From: Bacteroidota bacterium
GTDB lineage: Bacteria > Bacteroidota > Bacteroidia > Chitinophagales > Chitinophagaceae
Direction: 5' to 3'
Assembly: GCA_030706635.1 (NCBI GenBank)
Contig: JAUZOD010000014.1
Location: 16,063 to 80,062, forward strand
DNA length: 64,000 nt
Shown: positions 52,659 through 62,006 of the stretch, piece after piece
Numbering within the stretch: position 1 is the first letter of the stretch
Layout: each line of letters begins with the position of its first letter
Translations under genes and position numbers: made by a program
Notes under the pieces: model-generated
Seen by the model: only the letters and a program-made list of their open reading frames with translations
Databases searched by the model: none
Told to the model about the DNA's origin: nothing

Positions 52659-52949
52659 ATGTCTGATCAAGAAATCATACCGATCGAAATCTGCTGTTCC
52701 TACTATCATATTGAACAGGAGTTTGTTCAAACACTGGAAGACTACGGACTGATCAGCATCCGTTATCAGGAGACCAAAAGATTTATTCATCAGGACGACG
52801 TACCGCAACTCGAACAATTCAGCAGGCTGTATTATGAGCTGAACATCAATGTGCCCGGGATAGATGCTTTGCAGCATTTGCTGGAAAAGATCAAAAAACT
52901 CCAACAGGAATCAGATGGGCTCCGCAACCGGCTGAGGATTTACGAATAG
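52659..52949 (+). CDS. cbpM: Chaperone modulator CbpM
   Basis: 96 residues with a MerR-like fold: EICCSYYHIEQEFVQTLEDY, GLISIR and a C-terminal helix HLLEKIKKLQQESDGLRNRL. It binds the J domain of CbpA and blocks DnaK stimulation. It sits 6 bp after cbpA in the usual operon order. Confidence 0.9.
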   Translation: MSDQEIIPIEICCSYYHIEQEFVQTLEDYGLISIRYQETKRFIHQDDVPQLEQFSRLYYELNINVPGIDALQHLLEKIKKLQQESDGLRNRLRIYE

Positions 52950-52974
52950 ACCTGTTTTCTAATCAAATCTGCTT

Positions 52975-54828
52975 ATGACGAAAAAAATACTTTTTCCGGC
53001 CCTGCTGCTTTTTTCCTGTGCTGTTTTCTCCCAACAGCCCATCCCCCTGCAGTATGATAAAATCAGTGTGATGATTCCGATGCGGGACGGCATTCAGCTG
53101 AACACGATTATCCTCACCCCTTCAGATCATTCAAAAACCTATCCTTTTCTCATCCAGCGCACCCCATACAGCGCCAATTCCCGGTTACCGGAAGATGGCG
53201 AGATTTTGCTTACAGATCAGTTCAGCTATGCCTCTTTAGCGGCAGACGGATACATATTTGTTTTTCAGGACATCCGGGGGAAGTTCAAAAGCCAGGGATC
53301 CATGCAGATCCATCAGCCCATCACTCACCTGAAACAGCCGGGTACTGTGGATGAAAGTACCGACACCTGGGATACCATTGACTGGCTGCTCCATCATGTA
53401 GAGAACAACAATGGCAAGGCTGGCATCACCGGAATATCCTATCCGGGCTGGCTGGCACTGGTTGGGGCGGTGGACCCGCATCCTGCTTTGAAGGCTTCTT
53501 CCGAACAAGCCTGCATGGGAGATCTTTTTCTGGGAGATGATTTTCATCATAACGGGGCTTTCCGGCTGAGTTACGGAATGGAATATACCTACGAAGTGGA
53601 GGTGGATCCCACCCGGGACAGTGATTTCCCATTTCCCCGGTTTGACTTATTTGACTGGTATCTCAACCTGGGGTCTTTAAAGAATGTGAATCAAAAATAT
53701 TTCCATGGCCGGGTGCCCACCTGGAACAATTTTGTGAAACATCCGGACTATGACAGCTTCTGGCAAAAAAATTCTCCCCTTAGTTATGTACAGTCTCCCG
53801 AGATTCCTCAATTGCACGTTGGTGGCTATTATGACCAGGAAGACCTGAACGGGCCGCAACTGATGTACAGACAGATGGAAAAGAAAGATAGTTTTAACCG
53901 GAACCACATCGTATTGGGACCTTGGTACCATGGTCAATGGGGAAGCCGGAAAGGAGACAGTATCGGAAGGATTTCCTTTGGCAGCAACACGGGTGACTGG
54001 TTCCGTGAACTGCAAAAAAGATGGTTCGACTACTATCTTAAAGGAATCGGGGACGGCAAATTTGATGAGGCCTATGCTTTCCAAACGGGGTCCAATGAAT
54101 GGAAGACTTACGATAGCTGGCCGCCGAAAAAAGCGATCACAGAGCATTTATATGCCGGCCCGAATCAAACGGCGGGATTCGTCAAACCAAAAACAGAAAA
54201 GGGCTCCGTTAGTTATGTGAGTGATCCGCAAAAACCCGTTCCCTATCGCACACTGCCCATCGAGGCAACCTATGGAGCCGGAAGCCGGTGGAGACCCTGG
54301 CAGGTGGAAGACCAGCGGTTTGCTTATACCCGCCCGGATGTTATCAGCTTTTCCACCGATTCCCTGGCGGAAGATCTTACGGTCACCGGCGCCATAACGG
54401 CCCATTTGTTTGCTTCCACTACCGGAACGGACGCGGATTGGGTGGTTAAACTCATAGATGTATATCCCGCCTGGGATCAGGAGAACTATTTAATGAGTGG
54501 TTATCAGTTTCCCGTTGCCATGGAAGTATTTCGCGGCAGGTACCGCAAGAGTTTTTCGAAACCGGAAGCCCTGGTTCCAAATAAACCGGAGGAATTTGTG
54601 ATCGGATTACACGAGGTGAATCATGTTTTCAGGAAAGGGCACCGGCTGATGGTCCAGGTCCAAAGCAGCTGGTTTCCCGTCATCGACAGGAACCCGCAAA
54701 AATTTGTACCGAATATTTACGAAGCGAAAAACAGCGATTTTATCAGGGCCACCCAAACGATTTACTTTTCCGCTAAATACCCTACACATATCGATATCCC
54801 GGTGATGGGCCCTATGGAGGAAAAATAA
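52975..54828 (+). CDS. CocE/NonD family exported hydrolase
   Basis: 617 residues. Signal peptide (KKILFPALLLFSCAVFSQQ), then an X-Pro dipeptidyl-peptidase/CocE fold. ISVMIPMRDGIQLNTIILTP, the nucleophile elbow GISYPGWLAL, a late LGPWYHGQW with the His, and a C-terminal jelly-roll domain (LTVTGAITAHLFASTTG) are seen. The family covers cocaine esterase, acyl-peptide hydrolases and glutaryl acylases; here the substrate is unknown. It sits 26 bp after cbpM but is probably not part of that function. Confidence 0.9.
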   Translation: MTKKILFPALLLFSCAVFSQQPIPLQYDKISVMIPMRDGIQLNTIILTPSDHSKTYPFLIQRTPYSANSRLPEDGEILLTDQFSYASLAADGYIFVFQDIRGKFKSQGSMQIHQPITHLKQPGTVDESTDTWDTIDWLLHHVENNNGKAGITGISYPGWLALVGAVDPHPALKASSEQACMGDLFLGDDFHHNGAFRLSYGMEYTYEVEVDPTRDSDFPFPRFDLFDWYLNLGSLKNVNQKYFHGRVPTWNNFVKHPDYDSFWQKNSPLSYVQSPEIPQLHVGGYYDQEDLNGPQLMYRQMEKKDSFNRNHIVLGPWYHGQWGSRKGDSIGRISFGSNTGDWFRELQKRWFDYYLKGIGDGKFDEAYAFQTGSNEWKTYDSWPPKKAITEHLYAGPNQTAGFVKPKTEKGSVSYVSDPQKPVPYRTLPIEATYGAGSRWRPWQVEDQRFAYTRPDVISFSTDSLAEDLTVTGAITAHLFASTTGTDADWVVKLIDVYPAWDQENYLMSGYQFPVAMEVFRGRYRKSFSKPEALVPNKPEEFVIGLHEVNHVFRKGHRLMVQVQSSWFPVIDRNPQKFVPNIYEAKNSDFIRATQTIYFSAKYPTHIDIPVMGPMEEK

Positions 54829-54871
54829 CCGGCATTTGGATATAACGGCGGAAGCGCTGACGCAATCCTGC

Positions 54872-55330
54872 TTATGCCGGCTTGCTGAGCAATTCCTTTA
54901 CCGCCGTGCTGATGCTTTTGCCATCGGCCTTTCCGGCCAGCTGTTTTGAGGCGGCGCCCATCACTTTGCCCATATCTGCCGGGGAGCTGGCGCCTGTTTC
55001 AGCAATAATTTTCCGTAAAATAGCTTTTAATTCGTCACCGGAAATCTGTTTGGGAAGAAATTTCTCTATGATGGCTATCTCTTCTTCTTCTTTTTGGGCA
55101 AGGTCTTTCCGTTGCTGACCCTGATAGATCTCTAAAGAGTCTTTTCTTTGCTTGATCAGTTTTTGCAATAGCCTGATCTCCTCTTCCTCCTTAATTTCCC
55201 CTCCCGCACCTTCCGAAGTCTTTGCCAGAATGATGGCAGCTTTGATGGCGCGAAGGGAACGAAGGGACTTTTCATCCTTTGCCAGCATGGCGGTTTTCAG
55301 GTCGGCCATCACCTTTTGTTCGAGGCTCAT
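54872..55330 (-). CDS. GatB/YqeY domain protein
   Basis: 152 residues: MSLEQKVMADLKTAMLAKDE, LRSLRAIKAAIILAKTSEG, and KFLPKQISGDELKAILRKII. It is the C-terminal-like helical domain of GatB as a free protein, thought to interact with tRNA or synthetases; its function is not settled. It follows gldC by 9 bp. Confidence 0.9.
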   Translation of the reverse strand: MSLEQKVMADLKTAMLAKDEKSLRSLRAIKAAIILAKTSEGAGGEIKEEEEIRLLQKLIKQRKDSLEIYQGQQRKDLAQKEEEEIAIIEKFLPKQISGDELKAILRKIIAETGASSPADMGKVMGAASKQLAGKADGKSISTAVKELLSKPA

Positions 55331-55339
55331 ATTAGAAAA

Positions 55340-55687
55340 TTATAGTTTGTTTTCTTTCATTTGTCTGGCCCTGGATTTGTTATACAGGTTGCTCGCGAAC
55401 GATTTGATCTCTTCACTCAAATCCTTATACCCTGTAGCGCGCTGATAGGTATCTGCCATGGTGATCAGGGTCTGATAGAAGAAGTCTTCCATTTCATCCA
55501 CCATCATGTCTTTGGTCCACAGGTCAATACGTAGTGCGTTTTTTTCCTGGCCGTCCCAGAGGGAAAGCAGGAAGGCCTTGGCTTTGCGGGTATTGTCGGC
55601 AGAAGAATCGCTGGCATTCCAGTTGATTTCTTCCGGAATCTTATGATCGTCCAGGGACACCTGTATCTGAATCGTGGATTGTTTCAT
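55340..55687 (-). CDS. gldC: Gliding motility protein GldC
   Basis: 115 residues: MKQSTIQIQVSLDDHKIPEE, INWNASDSSADNTRKAKAFL, LWTKDMMVDEMEDFFYQTL. GldC is a soluble protein conserved across Bacteroidetes and linked to gliding in Flavobacterium, though it is not part of the T9SS pore. The frame is open 29 codons upstream, but the ATG at 55687 gives the family length. Confidence 0.9.
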   Translation of the reverse strand: MKQSTIQIQVSLDDHKIPEEINWNASDSSADNTRKAKAFLLSLWDGQEKNALRIDLWTKDMMVDEMEDFFYQTLITMADTYQRATGYKDLSEEIKSFASNLYNKSRARQMKENKL

Positions 55688-55877
55688 TTTTATTGCAATA
55701 GACAGGGTAAATCCGGAGGATGAGGCCTGTTTTTGTGGCGAAGTTAACGCGAAAATCCGGGCAAATCCCATCAAAACGGGTTGTTAAAGAACTACGGAAA
55801 TTACGATACCCGTCTTCGCGTAGTAACGCGCTGGTATTGCTGCCCGATCTTGAATAAATTTACAGTTGGTTCGTTTT

Positions 55878-55901
55878 CCGTCAATCCGTCAATCCGTCAT
55901 C
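55878..55901. repeat. Heptamer repeat, half copy H
   Basis: CCGTCAATCCGTCAATCCGT, ending CATC, is three tandem inverse units of the family (GACGGAT with a T:A variant). There is no left arm. It lies 14 bp before the T9SS-cargo gene's start. Confidence 0.55.
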
Positions 55902-55914
55902 AAAATCCGTGTCT

Positions 55915-57096
55915 ATGAAACACTTTTACCTCCGGGGCTCTGTGCTGTTGGCATTCATGGCCTTTTCCCTCATTCAGTCATCAAATGCCCAATGCTTGTG
56001 CTCAGCCGGTGTTCCGGCAACAGCCATTGACCAAACCATTACGATAGCCCCCACTAAACAGAGTTCTCTTAATTTTGCATTTCAACAATTCGACCCCGCC
56101 ATTGGCAATCTGAGTTGCGTGACCTTGCATGATACCATTACCGGAACCTCGGTTACTGGTGCGGGTAACACCGGCCCTGACAGCGTCGACGCCCTTTTCC
56201 AGTTGACACTGACGAATAAGGTTTCCGGTCCGGGCATAACCCTTACCCACGTGTACAACTCATTGCATGGATATGACTCCCTGGCGCCATTTGGCGATCC
56301 GGGGGACACGATTACGTACGGACCCGAAAACATCATTACATTTCCAAACGGGTTGGCAACGACTGGCGGTAATGCGGGCTATCTCGGCGTGGGCACTGTA
56401 AATTTAACCTACACCATTACCGGTGGTATGATCCCGCTCGACGGAGGTTCCAATTACAATTTTTCGGTTACTACGGTGATTGGCGGCACGCTTAACCTCA
56501 CCTATTACTGGTGCCCCGCAACCCCGCTGGGAGCCAATATCAGCAATTTTTCAGCCTTTAAAAAAGACGGGCTGATCTCATTACAATGGATGGCCACAAA
56601 CGATCAAAGCAATATAACCTATGAAATCCAATACAGTAAAGACGGGGAAAACTGGGCAGGCGCAGGCACCGTACCCGCTGGATCTGCTCCAATTGGTACT
56701 GTTGCACAATACCAGTATCAATATCACCCTGCTTCAGCTGATGTGGGGGAAATATACTTCCGGATCAAAAGAAAAGACCCGGAAGGGAATATAGTCTACT
56801 CAGCCGTTAAAGTGGTCAATCTGCAGCAGAATGATCAGCGTCCGGGAATTCAGATTTACCCGAATCCGGTGACTAATCTGGTTACCGTTCAGTTTGACGA
56901 GCTGCAAACGGGAGCTTTTGACCTGGAGCTGATCAGCACGACCGGTCAGATCGTCCAGAAAAAGCAGGTTCAAATGGGAGGCAACAGTCTGGCCAGCATG
57001 GAACTGAGCAGCCATCCGGCCAGGGGAATTTATTTCCTCAGGGCCAGGGATACTGGCAACAACCACCAGTTCCTGACCAAGGTCATCGTGGACTGA
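55915..57096 (+). CDS. Secreted protein with type IX secretion C-terminal domain
   Basis: 393 residues. The signal peptide is MKHFYLRGSVLLAFMAFSLI, then QSSNAQ. The middle is beta-rich with no known domain. The C-terminal ~75 residues form a T9SS type A sorting domain (IQIYPNPVTNLVTVQF, LISTTGQIVQKKQV, GIYFLRA). Cargo function unknown. The ATG at 55915 is preferred to a GTG at 55909. Confidence 0.82.
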   Translation: MKHFYLRGSVLLAFMAFSLIQSSNAQCLCSAGVPATAIDQTITIAPTKQSSLNFAFQQFDPAIGNLSCVTLHDTITGTSVTGAGNTGPDSVDALFQLTLTNKVSGPGITLTHVYNSLHGYDSLAPFGDPGDTITYGPENIITFPNGLATTGGNAGYLGVGTVNLTYTITGGMIPLDGGSNYNFSVTTVIGGTLNLTYYWCPATPLGANISNFSAFKKDGLISLQWMATNDQSNITYEIQYSKDGENWAGAGTVPAGSAPIGTVAQYQYQYHPASADVGEIYFRIKRKDPEGNIVYSAVKVVNLQQNDQRPGIQIYPNPVTNLVTVQFDELQTGAFDLELISTTGQIVQKKQVQMGGNSLASMELSSHPARGIYFLRARDTGNNHQFLTKVIVD

Positions 57097-57107
57097 TTTT
57101 TTTTCCG

Positions 57108-57115
57108 TAGGTTTG
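57108..57115 (+). promoter_or_regulatory. -7 element of the DUF4290-murA-gmk operon
   Basis: TAGGTTTG matches TAnnTTTG, 23 bp before the DUF4290 ATG. A CTG rather than TTG lies at -33. Confidence 0.45.
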
Positions 57116-57137
57116 TCAGCTTAAAGCTCTACAAGTA

Positions 57138-57827
57138 ATGGAATATAATACTACGCGTAATCATTTGATTATGCGCGAATACGGCCGCCATATCCAGCGG
57201 ATGATCGAGTACCTGCTCACTATTGAAGACAGGGACGTGAGGGAAAGGAATGCGCAATCGGTGATTGAGCTGATGGGATTTTTGAATCCCCATCTGAAAA
57301 ACGTGGAGGATTTCCGTCATAAATTATGGGATCATCTTTTCCTGATTTCAGATTTTAAACTGGAGGTTTCCTCTCCTTATCCGATTCCCACGAGAGAAAC
57401 CCTGCGTCCGAAATCAGAACCGCTTCCATATCCGAAAAGATATCCGAAACACGCGCATCTCGGCAAGAATCTCGAACTGATTATTCAGAAAGCACTTCAG
57501 GAAGAAAATACCGATAAGAAAAATGGGCTGGCTAATGCCGTTGCTTATTACATGAAACTGGCCTATGCCAACTGGCACAAGGAAACGGTACACGACGATG
57601 CGATTCAGGGAGAACTGAGCTCCATAACCAATGGCCAGCTGGAATTCACCAATACACCCTTTGTGAGAAGTTTCCGCCCTGTGGAAAACAGGGAACGCAG
57701 CGGTAGCGGATATGGTGGCGATTATCGCAATAAACGCAATCAGAAATTTCAACGAAATAATAACAACCGGAACAATGACCGGAATAATAATGATCGCGGC
57801 GGCAAGTTCAAAAAGAAAAGATATTGA
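57138..57827 (+). CDS. DUF4290 domain protein
   Basis: 229 residues. RNHLIMREYGRHIQRMIEYL, ELMGFLNPHLKNVEDFRHKL and AYYMKLAYANWHKETVHDD are the conserved parts; the last ~45 residues are an Asn/Arg-rich disordered tail. The family is restricted to Bacteroidetes, lies next to murA, and its role is unknown. It is coupled to murA with adjacent stop and start (TGA-ATG). Confidence 0.88.
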   Translation: MEYNTTRNHLIMREYGRHIQRMIEYLLTIEDRDVRERNAQSVIELMGFLNPHLKNVEDFRHKLWDHLFLISDFKLEVSSPYPIPTRETLRPKSEPLPYPKRYPKHAHLGKNLELIIQKALQEENTDKKNGLANAVAYYMKLAYANWHKETVHDDAIQGELSSITNGQLEFTNTPFVRSFRPVENRERSGSGYGGDYRNKRNQKFQRNNNNRNNDRNNNDRGGKFKKKRY

Positions 57828-59132
57828 ATGAATGCCTTTGAAGTTACCGGTGGCGGCCGGCTGAAGGGAGAGATCATTCCCCAGGGAGCAAAAAATGAAG
57901 CACTTCAGGTAATCAGCGCAATCCTACTGACCAGGGGGAAAATAACCATCTCCAACATTCCCGATATTCTCGACGTCAATCTGCTCATCGAACTTTTGGA
58001 AGAGATGGGCGTGAAAGTAAATCGCTCATCACGGCATACCTGCAGTTTTCAGGCAGACGATGTAAATGAAGATTATCTCAGCAGTCAAACGTATCGCAAC
58101 AAAAGTGGAAAACTTCGCGGATCGGTGATGCTGGCCGGCCCATTGCTTGCACGCTTTAAAAAAGCTTTTGTGCCTAAACCGGGAGGTGATAAAATCGGCA
58201 GGAGGAGACTGGATACACATATTATAGGATTTGAAAAACTCGGCGCCCGGTTCTCTTATGATACAGGCGACGATTATTTCCGGCTGGAAGCGCCGGAGTT
58301 AAAAGGCACCTACCTTTTACTGGAAGAACCATCTGTAACCGGAACCGCGAATATTGTCATGGCCGCCTCCCTGGCCACGGGAATTACTACTATTTATAAT
58401 GCAGCCTGTGAGCCCTATATTCAACAGCTTTGCCACATGCTCAACAGCATGGGCGCCCGCATCAGCGGCATAGGCAGCAATCTGCTGGAAATAGAAGGCG
58501 TAACGGATTTGAAAGGAACGGATCACCGGATACTCCCGGACATGATCGAGATCGGCTCTTTTATCGGCATGGCAGCCATGACCCAAAGCGATATCCTGAT
58601 TAAGGATGTCAGCTTACCCAACCTGGGCATAATACCTGACAAATTCAGGCAGCTGGGCATATGGCTAAACATACAGGGAGACGATATCCATGTGCCCGCG
58701 CAGGATCTGTATGAAATACAAACTTACCTGGATGGTTCGGTGCTGACCCTGTATGATCATCCCTGGCCCGGACTTACGCCGGATCTCCTGAGTGTAATGC
58801 TGGTTGTGGCCACACAGGCAAAAGGCAGCGTACTCATTCATCAGAAAATGTTTGAGAGCAGGTTGTTCTTTGTAGACAAACTGCTGGATATGGGAGCCCA
58901 GATCATTCTCTGTGATCCGCACCGTGCGGCGGTGATTGGTTTGGGCAGGGCGCACCGGTTACGCGGCATCACGATGAGCAGTCCGGATATCCGTGCAGGT
59001 GTTTCCCTGCTTATAGCAGCCATGAGCGCTGAAGGTAAAAGTGTGATCCAGAATATTGATCAGATTGACCGGGGATACCAGTATATTGATGAACGCCTGA
59101 ACCGGCTGGGGGCTTCCATTAAAAGAGTTTAA
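57828..59132 (+). CDS. murA: UDP-GlcNAc 1-carboxyvinyltransferase, Asp-type
   Basis: 434 residues, an inside-out alpha/beta barrel for the first committed step of peptidoglycan synthesis. The substrate pair KN is at 22-23 in QGAKNEALQVIS. The active-site loop reads KPGGDKIGRRRLDTH: Asp121 replaces the Cys that attacks phosphoenolpyruvate adducts and is alkylated by fosfomycin. Bacteroidetes commonly carry this form, which should be fosfomycin-insensitive. It is followed by gmk after 27 bp. Confidence 0.96.
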   Translation: MNAFEVTGGGRLKGEIIPQGAKNEALQVISAILLTRGKITISNIPDILDVNLLIELLEEMGVKVNRSSRHTCSFQADDVNEDYLSSQTYRNKSGKLRGSVMLAGPLLARFKKAFVPKPGGDKIGRRRLDTHIIGFEKLGARFSYDTGDDYFRLEAPELKGTYLLLEEPSVTGTANIVMAASLATGITTIYNAACEPYIQQLCHMLNSMGARISGIGSNLLEIEGVTDLKGTDHRILPDMIEIGSFIGMAAMTQSDILIKDVSLPNLGIIPDKFRQLGIWLNIQGDDIHVPAQDLYEIQTYLDGSVLTLYDHPWPGLTPDLLSVMLVVATQAKGSVLIHQKMFESRLFFVDKLLDMGAQIILCDPHRAAVIGLGRAHRLRGITMSSPDIRAGVSLLIAAMSAEGKSVIQNIDQIDRGYQYIDERLNRLGASIKRV

Positions 59133-59159
59133 GCATTCAGGAATAAAACTTCAGAACCC

Positions 59160-59741
59160 ATGCTGATCATTATAACGGCGCCCTCCGGTGCTGGAAAAAC
59201 GTCTATCACCCGCTTCCTGTTGCAGCATTTTCCCCAACTTGCTTTCTCCGTTTCGGCGGCTACGCGCCCCCAACGCTCAGACGAGGTCAACGGGGTGGAT
59301 TATTATTTTATGAGCCTGGAGGAATTTCATCAGAAAATCCAGAACAACGAATTCATAGAATGGGAAATGGTATATGAGGGGAAATATTACGGCACCCTGA
59401 AAACCGAATTGCAACGGATTAAGGACATGAACAAAATCCCCATTCTGGACATTGATGTAAAGGGAGCCATTCATGTTCAGCAGCAATACGAGGGTCGCAC
59501 CCTGTCCCTGTTTGTTCAGCCGCCCTCCATTGAAGAATTAAAGCGCCGTCTCGAGCTCCGCGCAACAGAATCACCCGAAGCGTTACAGGACCGTTTGAAC
59601 AAGGCGGCCTATGAGATTTCTTTCCGCCAGCATTTTGACAGGATCATCATCAACGATGATCTGGAAAGGGCCTGCCAGGAAGCCGGCGCCATCATTTCCG
59701 GATTGTTTAAGGAAGAGGGAATCCCCGCTCCAGGCTGGTAA
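59160..59741 (+). CDS. gmk: Guanylate kinase
   Basis: 193 residues: P-loop APSGAGKTSITRF, SVSAATRPQRSDEVNGVDYY (GMP binding) and the lid segment RRLELRATESPEALQDRL. It phosphorylates GMP to GDP. Placed between murA and the GldE-like gene. Confidence 0.95.
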   Translation: MLIIITAPSGAGKTSITRFLLQHFPQLAFSVSAATRPQRSDEVNGVDYYFMSLEEFHQKIQNNEFIEWEMVYEGKYYGTLKTELQRIKDMNKIPILDIDVKGAIHVQQQYEGRTLSLFVQPPSIEELKRRLELRATESPEALQDRLNKAAYEISFRQHFDRIIINDDLERACQEAGAIISGLFKEEGIPAPGW

Positions 59742-59773
59742 TTCTGGCTTTTTCCATCTATATTCGTACTTCG

Positions 59774-61051
59774 ATGATCAATACCAATACCCTTATCTGG
59801 ATCATCATCGCCTGGCTGATGATCACTTTTTTCGCTGGCATCGAGATCGCTTTTGCCAATGCGAACCGATTGACCATTGAGTTGAAAAAAAAGCAGGGCT
59901 TACACCGCAGCATCCTGCTCTCCCGTTTGCTGGATCAGCCTTCCCGTTTTATCAGCGCCATTCTCATCGGATTTAATATTTTCCTGGTTATTTTTGGTTT
60001 GCTGGTTGGCGAAACCCTGTCTCCCTTATGGGAATTCATTATAAAAAAAACCGTTGTTCCCCAGGCCTGGGTGGATATCTTCCGGCTGCTTTTTGAGACG
60101 TTCATGTCCACCCTGTTCATTCTTTTTTTCGGAGAGTTAATTCCCAAGGCATTTTTCAGGGCGAAGGCAGACAGTCTTCTGGATTTCTTCGCCGCGGTCA
60201 GTAATTTCTTCTACAACCTTTTATATCCGGTTTCTGTTTTCTTTACCCGGGTCAGCGAATGGATACTGAAGTATGTCTTCAACGTTCGTATTGATGAAGG
60301 CAAGGATCTTTTTGCCAAAGCGGATCTGGGTAATTTCTTCCGGCAGACGGGCGAAGGCGATGAGCCACAGCAGGAGCTGAATACGGAACTCTTTGAAGCT
60401 GCACTTTCCCTGCCCAAAGTGAAGGTTCGGGAATGCCTGATTCCGAGAAAGGAGATAGAAGGGATTGATTTGCGTCTTTCGATTGACGACGCCCGCAAGA
60501 AATTCGTCAGCAGCAAACTGAGTAAGCTGGTGGTATATGAAGGAAACATCGATCACGTGCAGGGTTATATCCATCAGCTGGATCTTTTTAAGGCGCCCGC
60601 ACAGATCGGGGATATCCTGCTTCCGATACCTGCAGTACCGGAAAGTATGAGCGCCACGGATCTGATCAGCAAATTCAGTAAGGAAAGAAAGAGCATTGCC
60701 TGGGTGGTGGATGAATTTGGCGGTACGGCGGGCATTGTAACCATGGAAGATTTGCTGGAAGAGATCTTTGGCGAGATCCGGGATGAATATGATACGGAAG
60801 AATTTGAGGAAAAGAAATTATCCAATGACGAATTTATCTTCGCCGGAAGGCTGGAGCTGGATTATCTGAACGAGAAATATAATATGGAGTTTCCGGAAAA
60901 GGAGTCCGAGACCCTGTCTGGTTTTATCATTAACCGCCACGAAGCCATTCCACGCCTGAAGGAACACATTATTATAGACGATTATGAATTTGAAATCCTC
61001 AGCGTAAGCGATACCCGGATAGAAATGGTTAAAATGAAGTTGCTCAAGTGA
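59774..61051 (+). CDS. CNNM/CorC-type membrane protein, GldE-like
   Basis: 425 residues. A DUF21 membrane domain (TM segments such as LIWIIIAWLMITFFAGIEIAF) is followed by paired CBS domains (IPRKEIEGIDLRL, IAWVVDEFGGTAGIVTMEDL) and the CorC_HlyC C-terminal domain. Members transport Mg2+ or Co2+; the Bacteroidetes branch includes GldE, linked with gliding. Distinguishing GldE from other paralogues needs a tree. It starts 33 bp after gmk. Confidence 0.85.
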   Translation: MINTNTLIWIIIAWLMITFFAGIEIAFANANRLTIELKKKQGLHRSILLSRLLDQPSRFISAILIGFNIFLVIFGLLVGETLSPLWEFIIKKTVVPQAWVDIFRLLFETFMSTLFILFFGELIPKAFFRAKADSLLDFFAAVSNFFYNLLYPVSVFFTRVSEWILKYVFNVRIDEGKDLFAKADLGNFFRQTGEGDEPQQELNTELFEAALSLPKVKVRECLIPRKEIEGIDLRLSIDDARKKFVSSKLSKLVVYEGNIDHVQGYIHQLDLFKAPAQIGDILLPIPAVPESMSATDLISKFSKERKSIAWVVDEFGGTAGIVTMEDLLEEIFGEIRDEYDTEEFEEKKLSNDEFIFAGRLELDYLNEKYNMEFPEKESETLSGFIINRHEAIPRLKEHIIIDDYEFEILSVSDTRIEMVKMKLLK

Positions 61052-61117
61052 TTTTCGGGCTATTTCCTCATGTTTAGAAATCTTTAGACTCCCTTTCGAC
61101 GTAAGTCCTTTTCAAAT

Positions 61118-61125
61118 TACCTTTG
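61118..61125 (+). promoter_or_regulatory. -7 element of tatC
   Basis: TACCTTTG matches TAnnTTTG, 33 bp before the tatC ATG. Confidence 0.4.
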
Positions 61126-61157
61126 CGTCGCCTTTACAAATGGCACCCCAGTGAAAT

Positions 61158-62006
61158 ATGGCTTTGAAATTTTTTAGCAGGAACCCCGGGCAGTCGGAAA
61201 TGTCCTTTATTGAGCACCTCGAAGCATTGCGCTGGCATATCGTGAGATCGGTGCTGGCCGTGGTTATTCTTGCCGTCCTGGCATTTATTAAAATTGACTG
61301 GATCTTCGAGCACATCATCATGGGGCCATTACAAAGCAACTTTTTGTCGGTGGTTGGGCTTTGTAAACTGAGTCATCTCCTGCACATGGGAAATACGCTG
61401 TGTCTGCCGGCAGCCAATGTGCAATTGCAAACCACTGCTTTCGGTTCGCAGTTCATCTCCAGCATCACCATTGCGTTCGTTTGCGGGTTCATCGTCGCCT
61501 TCCCCTATATTTTCTGGGAATTCTGGCGATTCGTGAAACCGGCTTTATCCACCAAGGAGATCAAAAGTACCCGGGGTTCCATATTCTTTGTCACTTTCTT
61601 TTTCCTGCTGGGCATTTCTTTCGGATATTTTCTGCTGGCCCCGTTTACGTTCAGTTTTCTTTCCAATTACAAACTGGGTATGTCAAACCTACTCATTACG
61701 CGGCCAACGCTTGACGATTACCTGGATAACCTGCTGGATATCCTGATTGGCTCAGGCATTGCCTTTCAGCTTCCGCTGATCAGTTATGTGCTTACCCATA
61801 TCGGCCTGATCACCCCGTCATTCCTGCGTACTTACCGTAAATATGCTTATGTGGCCATCTTATTTGTTGCGGCCGTGATCACGCCATCGCCGGACTGGAT
61901 GAGTCAGACCATTGTGGCACTTCCGCTGATCTTACTGTATGAAATCAGTATCCGGATTTCCGTTCGTGTTGAGAAAGAGTTGAAGAAGAGAGATCTGGAG
62001 TTTTAA
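61158..62006 (+). CDS. tatC: Sec-independent translocase subunit TatC
   Basis: 282 residues, six membrane helices. The conserved N-terminus is EMSFIEHLEALRWHIVRS; FVAFPYIFWEFWRFVKPAL, LGISFGYFLLAPFTFSF and FVAAVITPSPDWMSQ follow. It reads twin-arginine signal peptides with TatA/B. No tatA gene is nearby. The stop TAA at 62004-62006 directly adjoins repeat copy E. Confidence 0.94.
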   Translation: MALKFFSRNPGQSEMSFIEHLEALRWHIVRSVLAVVILAVLAFIKIDWIFEHIIMGPLQSNFLSVVGLCKLSHLLHMGNTLCLPAANVQLQTTAFGSQFISSITIAFVCGFIVAFPYIFWEFWRFVKPALSTKEIKSTRGSIFFVTFFFLLGISFGYFLLAPFTFSFLSNYKLGMSNLLITRPTLDDYLDNLLDILIGSGIAFQLPLISYVLTHIGLITPSFLRTYRKYAYVAILFVAAVITPSPDWMSQTIVALPLILLYEISIRISVRVEKELKKRDLEF

